Positions 60,420 through 64,000 of a stretch of 64,000 nucleotides of DNA are shown in pieces. The DNA is from Leishmania martiniquensis (lineage: Eukaryota > Euglenozoa > Kinetoplastea > Trypanosomatida > Trypanosomatidae). The notes beneath the pieces were generated by a model. The model was not told the origin of the DNA. It made no database searches and saw nothing but the letters and a program-made list of their open reading frames with translations. Location: contig NC_090171.1 of assembly GCF_017916325.1 (NCBI RefSeq), positions 1,064,501 to 1,128,500 on the forward strand, in the 5' to 3' direction. A program made the translations under genes and the position numbers. The stretch's first letter is position 1. Every line of letters starts with the position of its first letter.

Positions 60420-62120
60420 TCAGTGCGGCTCCACCATCACATCAGCGGTTCGATTAGTTGGGCACTTGATGTCGTCCGGCCACTTAAAGAGCCCAATAAG
60501 AGACTCTCTCCTCCGCAGCCTGCGCACACGAGCGAACTCATCTGGGCGCCAAATGGTGACGCTTGTCCACTCTCCCACTTCGATAAGGTCTCGGTGCCAC
60601 AGCATGCGCGTGTGCTGCCGCGCGATGTCCTCGTCGCCGGTCGCTGTGGCCGCAGAGCCAAGAGGCGGGTTGCAGCACTCGTATCTCCTGTGTGCCACGT
60701 TCGCCGACTGTCCCCGTCGGTTAGTTGCCCATGGCGGCGTGCAAGGTTCAACGACAAGTAAAAGGCGACTGAAGAGCAGCATCGTAGACGGTGCTGCGAG
60801 GGGTGTAAGAGCAACCTTGAGATGTTCAACAGTGACGTGATGCCGCCCATGAATCCCTCCTTCGACCCGGTGCTTCCCAGACGCAGCGCCGCTGGAGGCG
60901 AAGAGCGACCTGTCGTCCCGCTGATTTCAGAGTCGATAAGTATTGCCTTGCTGCGCCTACCCCGTGAGTGCGCAGGCGCGCCAACTGGCCACACTCTTAT
61001 GTTAGGCTCTCCCCCAGACGAACGGTTTGGCGCAGCTTTGCCCACTCCCCTCCCCCATCTTGACTGCGGTTCATCGAGGGGGGAGGGGAGGGGCCTCTTC
61101 CCTGGAGCCTTTTGAAAGCACCTGTCAAGTCGAATGAGGTATCCGCAGCACAAGAGGCGCCGCTTCGCAGTGAGCAGTTTTGAGCGTGCAGCTGCTGCTT
61201 CTGCTGGTGTGACTCCACTTGCCGAGCTTTTTCCTGCAGGAGTGCAGCGTGGATTAAGCGAGCAAAGGCTTTGCAGTCACAGGCAGGGTCCGTCTCGTCC
61301 CACATGGAGCTGGCCAGCGCGCGCGGCGCCGCCTCCACGAGGCGGGCCTCCTCTTCAGTCGGCTCGGCTTGCGTCGCACAGCTCAAGAGACAGGCTATCT
61401 GGGCGAGTGCGATAGACATGCCGTGGTCAGCGAGAGGGAACTCCGCGTAGGAGAGCATGTAGGGGTGAGGGGTGCCGAGGCAGTCGGCGAAGACATGATG
61501 GCCTGATAAAACTGAGTAGTGTGTCTCCGCACCAACTTCTGCAGAAGCCTCTAGCTCCCTCAACACCTCTCTGAATTGGTGGCTTCCTTTGCTTTCGAGC
61601 CGCCGTTCGCACTCGCAGCTGATGATGGGCCCAACGTTGCTGGCATGCGCTTCTTCCCCCGCTCCTTGCTGCAGCAATCCTCCAAAGCATTGTGAGAGTC
61701 GCCCACGCGTCCTCGTTGGCTGGCGGGTTCCTCCTCCATTCGCGACTAGTCAGTGGATGTCCCGATGTGGCGGTGCGGAGGCCGCAACAGTCACGGCGTA
61801 GAGCTCGTCCAGGAAGACAAGGTCGCGGAGCTTTCAGCGTCCCGAGAAAACGCCGCATCGGCAGCGCTCGCTGGCCGCTGAAGGTTGTAGGTTCGTCGGC
61901 AGCGCGATGTGTGCCGCCTCCGCTCTGCCTCCAGCTCGCCGAAGCGCTAGGCGCCATCAAGCACGTTATAGCGTGGGATGCACGAGGTGTCCACAAAAAT
62001 CCTCACCCCTGTGCGGCAAAACCACGGGTGGGTGACGGCGCGCGTGACCGACGTGCGCGTAGGGAAAGGGAAGCGGTTTGCCAACTCGCTGGGATGGTTT
62101 AGCACGAAGACACGGCGCGC
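60420..62120 (-). pseudogene. Probable decayed protein-coding gene, frame broken several times
   Basis: Three minus-strand segments in two frames look like protein but do not join. Segment one (about 62120-61950) includes FVLNHPSELANRFPFPTR and ends at a TAG. Segment two (about 61840-60997) includes RDLVFLDELYAVTVAASAPP, then a TGA, then AEFPLADHGMSIALAQIACL. Segment three (60700-60420) includes EWTSVTIWRPDEFARVRRLR. None opens with a sensible ATG and stops or frame changes separate them. I do not recognise the family. Alternatives are sequence errors in an intact gene, or chance open frames in GC-rich DNA. Confidence 0.4.
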
Positions 62121-64000
62121 CACGCATCGTGTTGAGGAACCGCATAGACGTGCGACCGCCTCGCGGCCAGCACTTCCTGTCACACAGCCGAGAGTGAAGT
62201 CATTCTTTTTGTTGCTCTGGGGGAGCCAGAGGAAGGCCCGGCAAGGTGTGGTGTGCGCTCCCTCTGCGTGCGCGCGGTCCGTGAGGGAGGGAGCAGATGG
62301 CTCAGCAGATGTGGGACTGAAATGAAAGAAAAGGGAATCAGAGAAGGCACATCGGTGATCTCTCGCTCTCTCCTCGTCCGCGCCGGTGCACAAAGTTGAG
62401 CAGAGAGGCGTGAGTGCGCCTGTGTATGCGGACGAGGGGAGTGTGTCCACTCGCTGGTAGTGGTGTACGTGCGTGCGTGCAAGCCTGATTCGGTGAGTTC
62501 TCCGGTGTACAACTGAGGAGCGGATCGCACTGCCCGTGACTTGGCACTGACAGCAGGGATGAAGGGTATTTCTGCGTCGTGCAGTGATGCCCAAACCCTC
62601 AAGTGGGAAAGTCGACGGAAGAACGGAGGAGAAAGGGACCTCAGTGAAGAAGAGCATGCGAAGTTAGACCCTGAGGAGCCTGTACCCAACATCGATCGGC
62701 AAAGAAGTGGCTCATCCGTGTATGAACCGCTATGGTCTCTGCTTTTCTTTATTATTACTTGAAGAGCGAGGATTTGTCGCCGAAGGAATATAGCGATGCC
62801 TCCAGAGCTGACGAGCTTTCGCGCATTCAGCATGGCCTGAGAAGGGTCGGTGAAGCACCCCTCCCCATCCGTCCTCGGAGAAGCATGTGAGAATACGGCC
62901 GCTAGTGTGTACCTTGCATACCCTCCACAAGCCGACGGCCTTCACCGAATCATGCAGCTTACCCGGTCCTCGACTCCTGCCACACGCACACACCCCTCTT
63001 GCCCATCCCCTTGACCGGCTACCGCCCCAGCTCCCGTGCCACCTCTTCGCGGCAACGCGCACTGGCCACATGGTCGCACTTCTGATTTCACTGCTGCAAG
63101 CTTAGTTTTGCTCCACCATGGCTTCGACGCAGACGTAAACGCGCACTCTGCCCACGTGCGTACACTTAGCCACACATGCAAGCTTAGAATAGAGGGAACA
63201 AATAACAAAACAAAAAGAGAAACATATGCAGCTTTCTCTCCCTCCTCCTCTCCTCCTGCCACATCAGCACTGCACCAGCATCGAGCGCCGATTCTGCGTC
63301 TCTGCTACTCCTTTCCCTTCCCTATAGTACGTCACTGCTCACCCAGTGTACCGATGGAAGGGGGCGAGCCGTGCCATGGAGAGAGGAGTTGGCCACCACT
63401 GCAAAAGTATCTTCTTGTCTGTGTGTGTGTGTGTTACAGAGGGAGAGGGAGAGGGACGCATCGAGAAGTGAGGCGTATGAATCGAAAGGGAAAAATGCCG
63501 AAGCGAAACGAAGAAACAATCAAAAACCATTACGAAACGAAGCACATCCGCACGAGCACAAGGCAAAGAAGATGCATTATGTTTGCGTTCATCCTTGTCT
63601 GTCGTCCTACGTGCACGTGCGTGTACGGAAGTCCAGCCATCGGAATGGCAAGATACGTGGGGCGCACAAAGGAAAGGGACGGGCCCACCACTCGGCTTCT
63701 GTGTGTGTGTGTGCTCTTCTGCGGCGCTTCGTCTTGCCCACATCTTCTTTTGACTTTCCTCTCAACAGTTGGACGCGCGCGCGTTGAAAATCGGTAATGC
63801 GTCTATGGAGGAGGGCCTCAGCTCATAAGAAAAGCGATCAGGATGGTGGGATGGCGTCCACTACTACAGTCCAGCCTTCTCCGTTTCGAGGCTCTTTTAC
63901 GTTAAGATCAAACGCCTTCGCCCACACGCATGTATGGGCGGGTGCGCATGCCGTCCCTCATCTCGTCTCTTTCCGTCAAGTCCTTCGGGCGCTTACCGCA
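62121..64000. other. Right end of window, no supported gene
   Basis: Minus-strand frames at 62180-62833 and 62730-63071 have mixed composition and could belong to the decayed gene, but show no motif. From 63100 on there are (GT)n stretches (about 63419-63434 and 63701-63712) and UTR-like sequence. Confidence 0.35.

Noticed and set aside
1..64000. CRISPR arrays, bacterial operons, ribosome-binding sites or insertion sequences
   Set aside because: The window is eukaryotic; the only tandem repeat has 986-bp units without spacers and no transposase is seen.

Overview
The window looks like nuclear DNA of a trypanosomatid of the Leishmania group. It is GC-rich, its genes are long, intronless and head-to-tail on one strand, and polypyrimidine-AG trans-splice acceptor patterns lie upstream of the genes. 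Purine/pyrimidine tracts and CA/TA microsatellites fill the intergenic DNA. Gene content fits too: paired membrane acid phosphatases, FPGS and a reiterated C/D snoRNA cluster. Species cannot be fixed from the sequence alone.

Layout. One gene (440-3196) is on the + strand and encodes an unrecognised helical-repeat protein. It points toward a tRNA cluster at 3.5-4.03 kb (Gly, Thr, Gly, Pro, plus a tRNA relic). All other convincing protein genes are on the - strand, so 3.2-6.6 kb is a convergent strand-switch region. Along the minus-strand unit, in transcription order from high to low coordinates, come: a degenerate coding-like stretch (60.4-62.1 kb), a TRM9-type tRNA wobble-uridine methyltransferase, a PCID2/Thp1-like TREX-2 protein, a snoRNA array, a 3472-residue protein kinase, a FAN1-type VRR-NUC nuclease, a possible 56-residue ORF, FPGS, an RCC1-repeat protein, membrane acid phosphatase 2, a glycerophosphodiester phosphodiesterase and membrane acid phosphatase 1.

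The most striking structure is the 986-bp tandem array at 47.5-55.0 kb (about 7.6 units). Each full unit carries, on the minus strand, two near-identical copies of a C/D-box snoRNA. Its two guide regions match neighbouring stretches near the 5' end of the small-subunit rRNA, with both predicted methylation sites at the box D/D' +5 position. At least one further C/D candidate lies in each unit.

Shared roles are limited, as is normal in trypanosomatid transcription units. Two acid phosphatases flank a glycerophosphodiesterase, which could form a phosphate/glycerophosphodiester salvage set. The tRNA genes, TRM9 and the snoRNAs all serve translation. The rest are unrelated housekeeping genes.
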